Source of the DNA: Pseudoalteromonas shioyasakiensis
GTDB lineage: Bacteria > Pseudomonadota > Gammaproteobacteria > Enterobacterales > Alteromonadaceae
DNA: 64,000 bases
Direction of reading: 5' to 3'
Assembly (NCBI GenBank): GCA_013391845.1
Contig: CP058414.1
Span: 577,001-641,000, forward strand
Positions 56,502 to 64,000 of the stretch are shown here, piece after piece. Under the pieces are notes generated by a model. It was not told the DNA's origin, did not search any database, and saw only the letters and a list, made by a program, of their open reading frames with translations. Made by a program: the position numbers and the translations under genes. Position 1 is the stretch's first letter, and each line of letters opens with the position of its first letter.

Positions 56502-56818
56502 TGGCGTGGTTGTATTTAATTGTTGCTGGACTGCTAGAGATTGGCTGGCCAGTTGGTCTTAAAATGTCTCAAGAAGCTGACAGTCGCTGGTTAGGTATTG
56601 CGATAGCCGTTGCCTTTATGGTCGCAAGTGGCTTTATGTTGTGGTTGGCGCAAAAAGATATCCCAATGGGAACATCCTATGCTGTATGGACTGGTATAGG
56701 GGCAGCAGGCACCTTCTTGGTGGGTATTTTATTTTATGGTGATGCTGCGACATTTGGCCGCATTGCCGGAGTACTTTTAATAATAAGTGGTGTGATAACT
56801 CTTAAAATTAGTCATTAA
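56501..56818 (+). CDS. SMR-family exporter, SugE/Gdx type
   Basis: 105 aa, four membrane helices. The proton-coupling Glu13 is in VAGLLEIGWPVGLK. TSYAVWTGIGAAGTFLVGIL is the family motif, and GLLEIGW with GTSYAVWTGIGA is nearer to SugE/Gdx than to EmrE. Gdx members export guanidinium; SugE relatives export quaternary ammonium compounds. Translationally coupled (TAATG) to the GNAT-nitrilase, suggesting a substrate related to that enzyme. Terminator follows. Confidence 0.92.
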   Translation: MAWLYLIVAGLLEIGWPVGLKMSQEADSRWLGIAIAVAFMVASGFMLWLAQKDIPMGTSYAVWTGIGAAGTFLVGILFYGDAATFGRIAGVLLIISGVITLKISH

Positions 56819-56825
56819 CGAAATT

Positions 56826-56848
56826 AAAAGCGGCATAGCCGCTTTTTT
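56826..56848. terminator. Terminator after the SMR gene
   Basis: AAAAGCGGC and GCCGCTTTT pair around an ATA loop and run into T residues. Between two convergent genes; works best on the plus strand. Confidence 0.93.
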
Positions 56849-56864
56849 AATGACAAAAATGTAA

Positions 56865-57743
56865 CTAACTAGGTAGCATAACAAGAATGGCTGCCAGTGC
56901 AATTAACAGAAGCCCTGCTGTATCTTGGCGTTTTAATGGCTGCTTTAGCCAAAGTATCGATACCATAATGGTAAAGAAAACTTCAACTTGTCCTAGTGTT
57001 TTTACATAAGCAACGTGCTGCAAACTCATAGCACTAAACCAACCTATCGAGCCTAAGCAGCTACAAACACTGACTGCCGTGGTAGTGCCTTTGTGATGCC
57101 ACATCTTTTTAAACGTATCGCGCTCTTTGAATGCAATATACACGCACAGCATCAACGTTTGTAAGCTAATTATCAGCAGCAATACCCACGCAGCTGAGTG
57201 CGGGAAAGTCAGTCCTGAATTTAAGCTTGCCTCACGGATCCATGAAGATGAAAGCGCAAATGAAGTGCCACAAGCCAGCCCAAGTAGGGCAGTGCCTAAA
57301 TTAAAGTGTTTAACATTCGCGATGCCACTCAATAGCAGTACGGCGATAGCACCAATAAATACCCCAATCCAGCCAAGTAATGAAAGTGCAGAGCCAAAAA
57401 ACATAACACCTAAAATCGCTGCCATTAGCGCTTCACTTTTGGCAAGCCCGGCACCCACAGCAAAGTTATTCATTTTAAAAAGCTTTACCATCAAACCAGT
57501 GGCAACGATTTGAACAATACTGGCACCAACAATGTAGCTAATAAAAGCTAAGTTAAAGTCAGGAAAAGCTGCATCTTGGTATTGATATAGTGCTAATAAA
57601 TAAAGGGCCGCTATAGGACTGGCAACAATGAAGCGAGCAAGTGTTACCCCAGCAACACTGACCGTCGCACTGAGTTTACTTTGCAGCGCATTGCGCCATG
57701 ACTGCATAAATGCTGCAAAAATGGTTAAGAAAATCCAAGTCAT
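56865..57743 (-). CDS. EamA/DMT-family transporter
   Basis: 292 aa, about ten membrane helices in two repeats (QSWRNALQSKLSATVSVAG at the start, GQVEVFFTIMVSILWLKQPL near the end, both EamA features). Substrate unknown. It is not closely similar to the other DMT exporter in the window (22798-23727). Convergent with the SMR gene. Confidence 0.9.
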   Translation of the reverse strand: MTWIFLTIFAAFMQSWRNALQSKLSATVSVAGVTLARFIVASPIAALYLLALYQYQDAAFPDFNLAFISYIVGASIVQIVATGLMVKLFKMNNFAVGAGLAKSEALMAAILGVMFFGSALSLLGWIGVFIGAIAVLLLSGIANVKHFNLGTALLGLACGTSFALSSSWIREASLNSGLTFPHSAAWVLLLIISLQTLMLCVYIAFKERDTFKKMWHHKGTTTAVSVCSCLGSIGWFSAMSLQHVAYVKTLGQVEVFFTIMVSILWLKQPLKRQDTAGLLLIALAAILVMLPS

Positions 57744-57900
57744 ATTGAAAATAAATTAATTAGGAGAGGCAATTAGAGTAACAAAACCAAAGAATGAGAG
57801 CATTAGCTTATCGACCAACTTGAGAAAAACTCAGCTGTGACAATATGCCGCAGGGCTTTTAGGTAAGCATTAGGCTATAGTGACAATGATGCTATTGCTG

Positions 57901-57932
57901 GCCGCTGCTGTTATAAGTAGCGGCTTTTTTTT
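57901..57932 (+). terminator. Rho-independent terminator without an upstream coding gene
   Basis: GCCGCTGCT and AGTAGCGGC pair over 9 bp (one G-T) around a GTTATA loop and are followed by eight T residues. On the plus strand nothing coding precedes it after 57743, where a gene starts on the other strand. It may end a small RNA or lie in the leader of the MAPEG gene at 57979. Confidence 0.85.
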
Positions 57933-57978
57933 GTTTACGATAGGGTAGAGAGTAATTTAAACAAGATAAGGAAATATC

Positions 57979-58362
57979 ATGACAACACTGATTATCTGCG
58001 CACTCATCGCAGTACTCATTCCCTATTTAGCTAAAGCACCTGTGGCTTTTGCACAAAATAAGTTGTCAGGCTATGACAACAAGCACCCACGTGAACAACA
58101 AGCAAAACTAACCGGCTTTGGTGCTCGTGCATTGGCTGCACACCAAAATAGCTTTGAATCGTTGATTATTTTTGCAGTAGCGCTGGCGGTCGTAATCGGT
58201 AGCAATAATATCTATCAGGTGACTGAAACCCTTGCGATTATGCATGTTATTGCCCGTGTGTTGTATTGTATTTTTTACTACATAAACCAGGATATTTTGC
58301 GCTCACTAGTCTGGCTAGTGGGTTATGTTTGTGCTGTGGCTATGATTGCACTTTGCCTCTAG
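57979..58362 (+). CDS. MAPEG family membrane protein
   Basis: 127 aa, four membrane helices. Features of bacterial MAPEG proteins: NKHPREQQAKLTGFGARALA and AAHQNSFESLIIFAVAL, then YIN in the last loop. MAPEG enzymes use glutathione in lipid or xenobiotic chemistry; activity here is not shown. AAGGAAA precedes the ATG. An orphan terminator lies in the 5' region. Confidence 0.9.
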   Translation: MTTLIICALIAVLIPYLAKAPVAFAQNKLSGYDNKHPREQQAKLTGFGARALAAHQNSFESLIIFAVALAVVIGSNNIYQVTETLAIMHVIARVLYCIFYYINQDILRSLVWLVGYVCAVAMIALCL

Positions 58363-58388
58363 TCACAAGGCTATGAGTTAAAAACCAC

Positions 58389-58420
58389 AAAGCAAGCGGC
58401 TTAAATAAGGCGCTTGCTTT
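58389..58420. terminator. Bidirectional terminator-like hairpin
   Basis: AAAGCAAGCG and CGCTTGCTTT are perfect 10-bp arms around a 12-nt AT-rich loop between two convergent genes. No long T tract, so moderately strong. Confidence 0.7.
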
Positions 58421-58441
58421 AGGGTCTTAAGTTGTTACTGC

Positions 58442-59647
58442 TTATTTCGAACTAACTTTAATTTTCTCAATTAAATCATTTGCTTGATAGTTTTCGTCTA
58501 AGGCAAAGTCGAGTTGTACTAAGGCGTTTTTAAAGCCAGATTCAGATGGCGCATATTGCCATTGTTTTAAGGCTCTTTTCGCTTCTCGATTGAAAACATC
58601 TTCAGGCTCCGCACTTACCACACTAACATTGCTGGTGGCGCCACTTGGTAAAATATCGTATTTCAAAACGACTGAACCGCTAATGCCTTGCTCTGCCGCT
58701 TGAATTGGGTATATCGGCTCTACGCGCATAACCGCTTGATAGTCTTTTGTCTTTTCAACTGACATAGGCTGTTTTGCAATGGCAAAGCTGCTAAGCATGC
58801 CCGCTGTAAAAATAACTAACGCTGTTTTTGCAATAAATGAGCTGTTATCGATCTGCTTTATTTGATTTAGACGTTGTAACATGGTGTTTTTATCTCCGTA
58901 TTGTGAATAAGCCATTAAGCCTGCTCTACTAAAGCTTGCACAGTGCACTAATGCCTTACTGTATAAAATTCGTTGTTCTGTCGATTTATTTTTGAGCACT
59001 TGCTCATCACATGAAAGCTCTTGTATACGGCGCAAGCTCGCATAACCAAGCCACGCAAGAGGGTTAAACCACAGCAAAATAGTGGCACTTAAAGCGATGG
59101 CGTTTATTAGGTTGTCTTTGCGTTTAATGTGCACTGATTCATGTTCTAAAATAAGTGCTAAAGCAAGGTTGTCGTAGTGACTATGGTAATTTGTTGGCAG
59201 CACTAACTTGGTGTTAATAACGCCCACAACCATAGGTGAACTTATTTGTTTACTTTGATATAAGCACAGACTTTGGATACTGTGATGGTCGACTGTAATC
59301 TGCTCTAATTGCAGTTTGGCTAAAAAGCGGTAATGAAAGTAAACGGCAGTGAGTAGCAGCGCAGCAGTTACAAGGGCATAAACAGCGAACCAAGTTGGTG
59401 TAAATTGCGGCATTATTGCTGTGTTTGGCGTGATAGTCAGCTTACTGATAAAGTTGTTTTGTATCGGCTTTAAGTGATCTGGTAGGTTCGCTAAAAATAA
59501 ACCAATAGGTAAAAGCACCCAAAGTGTATAAACCAAGCGTGCCGACAGCTGACTTAGTAGCTTTCGCTCTAGCAGCAATAAAAACATAATTGCAGATGAG
59601 ATCAAAAGCTGTTGATCTAACAGCCAATTAAAAAATGCATCTAACAT
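58442..59647 (-). CDS. M56-family metallopeptidase (BlaR1-like) with TonB C-terminal domain
   Basis: 401 aa. Membrane helices at about 15-30, 36-52, 90-112 and 272-292. The zinc-protease motif is LEHESVHIKRKDN (HExxH), as in BlaR1/MecR1. Where BlaR1 has a periplasmic beta-lactam sensor, this has only a TonB_C domain (VEPIYPIQAAEQGISGSVVL, WQYAPS). Inferred to cleave or inactivate the BlaI-like repressor encoded 9 bp upstream on receiving an envelope signal. Ligand unknown. Confidence 0.9.
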   Translation of the reverse strand: MLDAFFNWLLDQQLLISSAIMFLLLLERKLLSQLSARLVYTLWVLLPIGLFLANLPDHLKPIQNNFISKLTITPNTAIMPQFTPTWFAVYALVTAALLLTAVYFHYRFLAKLQLEQITVDHHSIQSLCLYQSKQISSPMVVGVINTKLVLPTNYHSHYDNLALALILEHESVHIKRKDNLINAIALSATILLWFNPLAWLGYASLRRIQELSCDEQVLKNKSTEQRILYSKALVHCASFSRAGLMAYSQYGDKNTMLQRLNQIKQIDNSSFIAKTALVIFTAGMLSSFAIAKQPMSVEKTKDYQAVMRVEPIYPIQAAEQGISGSVVLKYDILPSGATSNVSVVSAEPEDVFNREAKRALKQWQYAPSESGFKNALVQLDFALDENYQANDLIEKIKVSSK

Positions 59648-59656
59648 AACAAAGCC

Positions 59657-60031
59657 TTACTTTTGCTGTTTTTCCCAATCATCAATGACCTTTTTTAGCT
59701 CATCAATATCATGTTGCGAGAGTTGCTCTGATTTAGCAAAACCACTCACTAATGGCGCAATACGGCCATTAAAGAAGCGTTCAATAAAGCTTTGGCTTTC
59801 TTTTAATGTGTATTCTTCACGGGCGATGCAAGGGGTGTAGTTATATTGGCGACCTTGTTTTTCGAAGCTTAGTGCGCCTTTTTTAACTAAACGGCTCAAC
59901 AGTGTTTTAATGGTTTTTTCGTGCCATTCTTTATCGTCACTTAAACGCGCAATTACTTCACTTGCAGTGGCAGGGTAGCCAAGCCATACCGCATCTAATA
60001 CTTCGAATTCTGCTTTAGAAAGTTCAATCAT
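59657..60031 (-). CDS. BlaI/MecI/CopY-family repressor
   Basis: 124 aa winged-helix repressor: LDAVWLGYPATASEVIARL, WHEKTIKTLLSRLVKKGALS. Dimeric; binds TACA-NN-TGTA dyads, two of which lie just upstream of its start (60041-60050 and 60064-60079), implying autorepression of the two-gene operon. The M56 protease gene follows by 9 bp. Confidence 0.95.
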   Translation of the reverse strand: MIELSKAEFEVLDAVWLGYPATASEVIARLSDDKEWHEKTIKTLLSRLVKKGALSFEKQGRQYNYTPCIAREEYTLKESQSFIERFFNGRIAPLVSGFAKSEQLSQHDIDELKKVIDDWEKQQK

Positions 60032-60040
60032 TTTTATACC

Positions 60041-60079
60041 TACAGATGTAATCTTTATTTTAAGATTACACTTGTAATC
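60041..60079. promoter_or_regulatory. Tandem BlaI-type operators
   Basis: TACAGATGTA (60041-60050) and GATTACACTTGTAATC (60064-60079), each with TACA-NN-TGTA; the second is a perfect 7-bp-arm palindrome. Centres are 26 bp apart, and the minus-strand start codon is 10 bp from the first. MecI/BlaI operators have this core. Confidence 0.88.
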
Positions 60080-60099
60080 AATTAATGCAAACTTTTTTG

Positions 60100-60786
60100 T
60101 TAGAGAATGTCACTTTTTTTGATACTGACTATGTGCCCTTCGGGCAAATTCAGCGTGGTGAGTGAAAGCTTTGCGATATCTGTGCGGTAAAGGTCTATGA
60201 CTTTGTAGCCACAATAACGTGTCATTTTTCGTATTTGCCGGTTTAAGCCTTGTTTTAAGACGATGTAAAACTGCGTTTCGGTCACTTGAGTCACCTCACA
60301 AGGAAGGGTTATTTGCTTATCTACGGGTACGCCATCTGCCATTTTGTCACAGAAGACGCTATCAAGAGGCTTATCTACCGTAACTAAATAGCGTTTGGGT
60401 TGATGATAATCAGGGTGGATCAGTTGATTACAAAACTCACCGTCATTGGTCAAAATCAACAAACCTCGGGAGTCTTTGTCGAGCCGGCCAATTGGGTAAA
60501 CGCGAGTGGTTTTAGGCAGACTATGAATAAGACTGGTTGGGTCGTCAGCATTTAATTTGCAATCAATACCAACGGGTTTGTGATACGCAAAGTAGGTTAG
60601 TGGCGCTTTTTCTGAAATTTTTTCGCCACGTACAATCACATCATCATGTTCATCAACGTGATCTATATGATTTGCAGCACGGCCATTTACTGTTACCTCA
60701 CCTTGATCTATCAAGCGCGATGCTTGTTTTCGAGAGCAAACACCTGCATGGGCAATAAATTTGGCAAGTCGTACTTTTTCAGTCAT
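60100..60786 (-). CDS. RsuA/RluF-like rRNA pseudouridine synthase
   Basis: 228 aa from ATG 60786; an upstream in-frame ATG at 60816 is less likely. An S4 RNA-binding domain (RLAKFIAHAGVCSRKQASRL, residues ~5-60) and a pseudouridine synthase domain with catalytic Asp in GRLDKDSRGLLILTNDGEF. LVTVDKP and LKQGLNRQIRKM favour RluF, which modifies 23S position 2604 (and tRNA-Tyr in E. coli). Shorter than E. coli RluF (290 aa). RsuA/RluB remain alternatives. Confidence 0.88.
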   Translation of the reverse strand: MTEKVRLAKFIAHAGVCSRKQASRLIDQGEVTVNGRAANHIDHVDEHDDVIVRGEKISEKAPLTYFAYHKPVGIDCKLNADDPTSLIHSLPKTTRVYPIGRLDKDSRGLLILTNDGEFCNQLIHPDYHQPKRYLVTVDKPLDSVFCDKMADGVPVDKQITLPCEVTQVTETQFYIVLKQGLNRQIRKMTRYCGYKVIDLYRTDIAKLSLTTLNLPEGHIVSIKKSDIL

Positions 60787-60867
60787 GAGTGATTTTTGTA
60801 CAATTAATTTGATCACAGTATATCAAACCCGCGTATAAGAAGTACTACCATACAAAAGGGGTTCGAC

Positions 60868-61173
60868 ATGGCAATTAAGTTATCTGAACTTGCAGCGCAC
60901 CAACCACTGCAAAAGGTTATCCTTCATTCGTTGGAAATGGCGCTGTATCAGGTGTCTGTGGTGATCAATAACGTTGAATATTATGTTACTGATGAGCAAG
61001 GTGAGTTTATCCGCGATATTAGCCCGTTGCACATTCAAAAGCGTCTCGATCATTTAAGTTATGGTGACATGGTATTACGCCACACAAGTGCTTATGATGA
61101 AATGTGTGGTCAGCCAGAAAAGCTGGCTAGTAATATGCTCGAAGTTCCTTATGGTAAGAACCACTTATACTGA
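60868..61173 (+). CDS. DUF6482 family small protein
   Basis: 101 aa, soluble. QKVILHSLEMALYQVSVVIN, EYYVTDEQGEFIRDISPLHI and QKRLDHL with LRHTSAYDEMCG are the features I associate with DUF6482, recognised from memory. Function unknown. AAGGGG precedes the ATG. Next gene follows by 47 bp. Confidence 0.75.
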   Translation: MAIKLSELAAHQPLQKVILHSLEMALYQVSVVINNVEYYVTDEQGEFIRDISPLHIQKRLDHLSYGDMVLRHTSAYDEMCGQPEKLASNMLEVPYGKNHLY

Positions 61174-61220
61174 TTAAGGATATAAGCGTATACTGAGTCA
61201 TAACATTTTAAAGGTATGCT

Positions 61221-61628
61221 ATGTATCAATTAAAAAGTGATGACTCAGCTGAACTAAACAACCAGCTAAGAGAACATATTGTTGCTTACAATGCTGGGCA
61301 TTTTAATGCCGAACGTATTCCTCTTGGTTTTAAGTTCATAGCTAAAAACAGCAGTGTTGTAGCAGGTATTCACGGCCAAGTGTTTGGCAACTGGCTGATA
61401 ATAAGTTGGCTTTGGTGTGATGATAAGACGCGTGGTAAAGGCCTTGCGACACGATTGTTAGCCGAATTAGAGAGTAAGGCTAAAGCGCTTGGTGCAAACA
61501 CCGCGCAACTCGATACTCTCGATTTTCAAGCCAAACCTTTCTACGAAAAGAACGGCTACCAAGTAAAGTATGAGATGAGAAATTACCCGCTCGACGGTTG
61601 CCGTTATTTTATGGAAAAAAGCCTTTGA
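61221..61628 (+). CDS. GNAT-family N-acetyltransferase
   Basis: 135 aa, single GNAT domain. The acetyl-CoA loop is CDDKTRGKGLATRLLAELE (R/QxxGxG/A type) and the C-terminal FQAKPFYEKNGYQVKYEMRN is the usual last strand-helix. Substrate unknown. AAAGGT before the ATG. Convergent with the HopJ-family gene. Confidence 0.9.
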   Translation: MYQLKSDDSAELNNQLREHIVAYNAGHFNAERIPLGFKFIAKNSSVVAGIHGQVFGNWLIISWLWCDDKTRGKGLATRLLAELESKAKALGANTAQLDTLDFQAKPFYEKNGYQVKYEMRNYPLDGCRYFMEKSL

Positions 61629-61642
61629 TTATTGTGCTTAGA

Positions 61643-62002
61643 TTACTTCGCTTTAAGTACTTCTTGCTCGGTAAATGTAATTCCTAAGAAAGGGGTGGCT
61701 TCAGGAGCAAGCATAAAGGTACGAATATTCATGTGGTCTTGCCCTTCAGGGTTCTTTAATACTTCTTCACGATAAAATGCGCCAAAACAATCTAGGGTAT
61801 TTTGCTTACTTAGTTGATTAAGTTTTGCAAAGGCAAAAATTTTGCACGAGCCATTATTTTCATTTGCTTCGCTAAGCAGCCCATGATTGTTAAAACCGCT
61901 TGGAATAAAGTCATAATTGTTGTCTATTACTGCCATTGTATCGGTAAACTCAATCTGTTGCGGTGAGCTTGCTAATTTCGAAAGAAATTCATTAAGAGTC
62001 AT
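61643..62002 (-). CDS. HopJ-family protein
   Basis: 119 aa. MTLNEFLSKL, TDTMAVIDNNYDFIPSGFNN, NGSCKIFAFAKLNQLSKQ and CFGAFYREEVLKNPEGQDH are typical of the HopJ family (PF08888). That name comes from a Pseudomonas type III effector, but the family is widespread in bacteria with no type III secretion; none is seen here, so a housekeeping role is more likely. AAGGA precedes the ATG. Confidence 0.88.
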   Translation of the reverse strand: MTLNEFLSKLASSPQQIEFTDTMAVIDNNYDFIPSGFNNHGLLSEANENNGSCKIFAFAKLNQLSKQNTLDCFGAFYREEVLKNPEGQDHMNIRTFMLAPEATPFLGITFTEQEVLKAK

Positions 62003-62011
62003 TGCTTGTCC

Positions 62012-63124
62012 TTAAAAATTGTTCTTTGTTAACTCTAACTCATTCACTTGCTGATTGATATTAAACTTAAAATTCTCTAAAAAGTTCATACCTAGTAAGC
62101 CATAACCAGCATGATTTTCTATTACCAACACTTCAAAATTACTGATGCGCTGTTGTCCGATTTGAAATGACTCGAGCTGATAACGCTGAGCTTCAATAAC
62201 GCCGTTAGCTGTGTTTACTTGCAATGTGCCAAGGTAATTAGGAGGGGTATTAAGCGAGTTTAATAATGTTTGGTTTATGACCGTAAAACTAGCGCCAGTG
62301 TCGATCATTAGCTCGGTTTCGACATCATCATTGATGATGCCGGTTATTAGATAGTGTGAACCTCGAGCGGTTAATTTTATAACGTCAACACCTGCTAAGG
62401 CTTGTTGTATCAATTGGCGTAATTGCTCAGCTTGCTGTTTAAATTCATGATTTTCAGGAAGTTGATCTAGGATGATTTGACTAGCTACATAATCTTCTAA
62501 ATGGTAGTTTGCTAATGCATTGGCATATAGGTAATGTGCGTTACCTGGGGCGTAATCAAGCCAGTGTTGACTGCTACTATGTAATACCTGCCACTGTTGT
62601 GCCGCTATAAGCTCACCAATAAAGGATGTGCTTAGCTCGTCTATTTGTTTGCTAAGTTGTTGCTTTTTATTGCTGTCTAACTGGTTGCTAAGAGCCAGTA
62701 AATTGATAATTCCCTGTTGGGTATCACCTTGTGCTATTAAACGCTTAGCATCAAATTCAAGCATGCTGACATCGTATGGGTGGCTATTTAAAAAAGCCGT
62801 TAAAAATAGCTCACTTAAGGTGAAATTTTTATGGGAAAGCCATGACTCAAGTTGCTGTTGCCAAGCTTGTTTAAGTTGTTTTGCATAGTGTGGATCATTG
62901 GTGAGTAGTTGCGTGTATTCAGCAACAGCTTTGTCGAATAAGTGGTTACTAAACAACACAACCGCTTGCTGAAAGTGGGCTGGTAAAACAGCGCTTTTCT
63001 TTACTTTAGGCGTTGGTGCGTCTGCCTCTAGTATTACTGGTTTTTCAGGGGAAAATAACTGCCATATGAAGTAACCATTTAAGCTAAGAGAACACAGTAA
63101 TATTAATTTAAGTAGAGCCTTCAT
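62012..63124 (-). CDS. Membrane-anchored retropepsin-like aspartic protease
   Basis: 370 aa. N-terminal membrane anchor (residues 4-22), a helical TPR-like region (~50-235), and a C-terminal clan AA aspartic protease domain with the active-site motif LMIDTGASFTVI, FEVLVIEN and GLLGMNFLENFKFNI. A single catalytic Asp per chain, so it must dimerise. It is 9 bp upstream of the hopJ gene on the same strand, and the two may be cotranscribed. Periplasmic protein processing is inferred. Confidence 0.9.
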   Translation of the reverse strand: MKALLKLILLCSLSLNGYFIWQLFSPEKPVILEADAPTPKVKKSAVLPAHFQQAVVLFSNHLFDKAVAEYTQLLTNDPHYAKQLKQAWQQQLESWLSHKNFTLSELFLTAFLNSHPYDVSMLEFDAKRLIAQGDTQQGIINLLALSNQLDSNKKQQLSKQIDELSTSFIGELIAAQQWQVLHSSSQHWLDYAPGNAHYLYANALANYHLEDYVASQIILDQLPENHEFKQQAEQLRQLIQQALAGVDVIKLTARGSHYLITGIINDDVETELMIDTGASFTVINQTLLNSLNTPPNYLGTLQVNTANGVIEAQRYQLESFQIGQQRISNFEVLVIENHAGYGLLGMNFLENFKFNINQQVNELELTKNNF

Positions 63125-63190
63125 TCTTCTGCCATAAGCTTTCTATTTTTGTTTGTTATTTACTCAGCATAAAGCAAATTTTGAAAGAAG

Positions 63191-63901
63191 TTACTTTTTA
63201 ACTAAATGATTGAGTGCCATGATATTGCGTATCTCAATATCAGCTAACCCAAGATAACGATATTGAGTTGCTTGGTTGTTTAGCCAAACACTTTGGCAAC
63301 CTGCATTATTTGCACCTTGTACGTCAGTATCTAGGCTATCGCCGATATGTAAAATTTCATTATGAGTAACCTCTAACTGTTTTGCAGCGTTATCAAATAA
63401 AGCGCTGTGCGGCTTCGCTTTTCCGTGTGGACCGGCTTGTAGTACTAACTCAAAAATGCCATGAAGGTTAAACTTTTCTACCTCGACATTGCCATTGGTG
63501 ATGGCGATGAGGCGGTAGTGTTTGCTGAGATTAGTAAGTAATTCAAGTACCTCATCAGATACGGTTATTTTACTACGGGCATCAGCGAATGCCTGATATG
63601 CATTTTCGGCATGAAACTTAGCTTGCTCAGCAGAAAAACCAAGGTTGGTCATGGCATAGTGTAAGGCTGTTTGTCGCCAGCGCGTAACGTCATCGATTAG
63701 AGTCGCATCTTGTCTTAAAGCATTATCGCGGCACTCTAACCAATAGCTCATGCTATCCGCTGGCCATTGTTCTAACGCCTCAAGGTAATCAGCTTGTGCT
63801 TGCAAGGCTGATTTAATGATCGGATGGTTGTTATAAAGTGTGTCGTCTAAATCAAAACTTAAAACAGAAACTGGCGATAAGGCACGGTTAAATCGGATCA
63901 T
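63191..63901 (-). CDS. yigB: HAD phosphatase YigB
   Basis: 236 aa. HAD motifs: SFDLDDTLYNN (I, nucleophile Asp), AITNGN (II), HGKAKPH (III) and HIGDSLDTDVQGANN (IV). YigB in E. coli dephosphorylates the riboflavin precursor 5-amino-6-(5-phosphoribitylamino)uracil and other phosphates. It follows xerC by 12 bp, the same order as in E. coli. Confidence 0.93.
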   Translation of the reverse strand: MIRFNRALSPVSVLSFDLDDTLYNNHPIIKSALQAQADYLEALEQWPADSMSYWLECRDNALRQDATLIDDVTRWRQTALHYAMTNLGFSAEQAKFHAENAYQAFADARSKITVSDEVLELLTNLSKHYRLIAITNGNVEVEKFNLHGIFELVLQAGPHGKAKPHSALFDNAAKQLEVTHNEILHIGDSLDTDVQGANNAGCQSVWLNNQATQYRYLGLADIEIRNIMALNHLVKK

Positions 63902-63913
63902 AATTACAAGAGT

Positions 63914-64000
63914 TTACTCTGATGTTGGGCGCTTTTTAGCGCGTGGATGGGTGTTATCGTACACTTTAGCTAAATGTTGAAAATCTAAATGCGTATAAAC
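63914..64000 (-). CDS. xerC: Tyrosine recombinase XerC, C-terminal end (partial)
   Basis: Only the last 28 codons and stop are in the window: VYTHLDFQHLAKVYDNTHPR followed by AKKRPTSE. The first Tyr is the catalytic Tyr of the XerC family (VYTHLDFQHLAKVYD). XerC with XerD resolves chromosome dimers at dif. The gene continues beyond the window end. It precedes yigB, the gene order of E. coli. Confidence 0.93.
   Translation of the reverse strand, partial: VYTHLDFQHLAKVYDNTHPRAKKRPTSE

Noticed and set aside
61643..62002. HopJ-family gene as a type III effector
   Set aside because: No secretion genes nearby and the family is widespread in non-pathogens, so the effector name is not supported here.
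63914..64000. Tyrosine recombinase fragment as a mobile-element integrase
   Set aside because: Its C-terminus and its position before yigB match chromosomal XerC.

Overview
The window reads as a chromosomal segment of a marine gammaproteobacterium, most likely Pseudoalteromonas. The 3' end of 16S rRNA, the tRNA-Ile/tRNA-Ala spacer and the gene families present (YqhD, YggN, folM-folE-folX, Fur-controlled fagA-fumC, a GlyGly-CTERM subtilase, spondin-domain proteins) all fit that group. Genus assignment is inference from recognition, not from a database search. No phage, insertion sequence, integron or CRISPR array was seen. Gene density is high and short genes alternate strands frequently. Layout: 1-3846 is the distal part of an rRNA operon (16S end, tRNA-Ile, tRNA-Ala, 23S, 5S, terminator), followed by a 240-bp nested inverted-repeat element (3853-4094). 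4225-10298 is a plus-strand envelope-stress module: lipoprotein, double DUF350 membrane protein, membrane-anchored polyamine-aminopropyltransferase-like enzyme, DUF2170, PspA/IM30, a YjfK/DUF4178-like protein, a ribbon-helix-helix-like protein and a small membrane protein. 10291-11192 holds two tandem paralogous lipoprotein genes, one frameshifted. 11316-13120 is fagA-fumC under a Fur-box palindrome. 13173-20857 holds metabolic enzymes, including an Lrp/AsnC-flanked pair of a PrnB-like (DUF1864) protein and a kynureninase-like PLP enzyme. 20933-21248 is a two-gene tRNA-Ser unit. 21431-32456 contains a lipid kinase, an EamA exporter with a divergent MocR regulator, YggN, glutathione peroxidase, LysR/YqhD, AzlCD, and a cytochrome b plus cytochrome c'. 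32705-38701 encodes a large secreted subtilase and a lipoprotein-type oligopeptidase B. 38723-42421 is a spondin-domain/two-component operon. 43487-45141 is the tetrahydromonapterin set folM-folE-folX. 46238-51152 carries a CHASE hybrid kinase, yceH (frameshifted) and nadE. 51331-54711 has a penicillin-acylase family protein convergent with a frameshifted diguanylate cyclase. 54969-56818 is a GNAT-nitrilase fusion coupled to an SMR exporter. 58442-60079 is a BlaI/M56-TonB regulatory pair with two clear operators. 60100-64000 ends with RluF-like, HopJ-family, aspartic protease, yigB and the 3' end of xerC. Three genes (10291-10693, 47142-47769, 53606-54711) are each broken by a single-base change that can be placed in a short homopolymer. 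Either these are recent pseudogenes or the assembly carries indel errors. The most unusual material is the PspA/polyamine module with its duplicated 13-bp palindromic operator, the PrnB-like/kynureninase-like pair, the Fur-box/terminator palindrome, and the palindrome holding the stop codons of two convergent genes.
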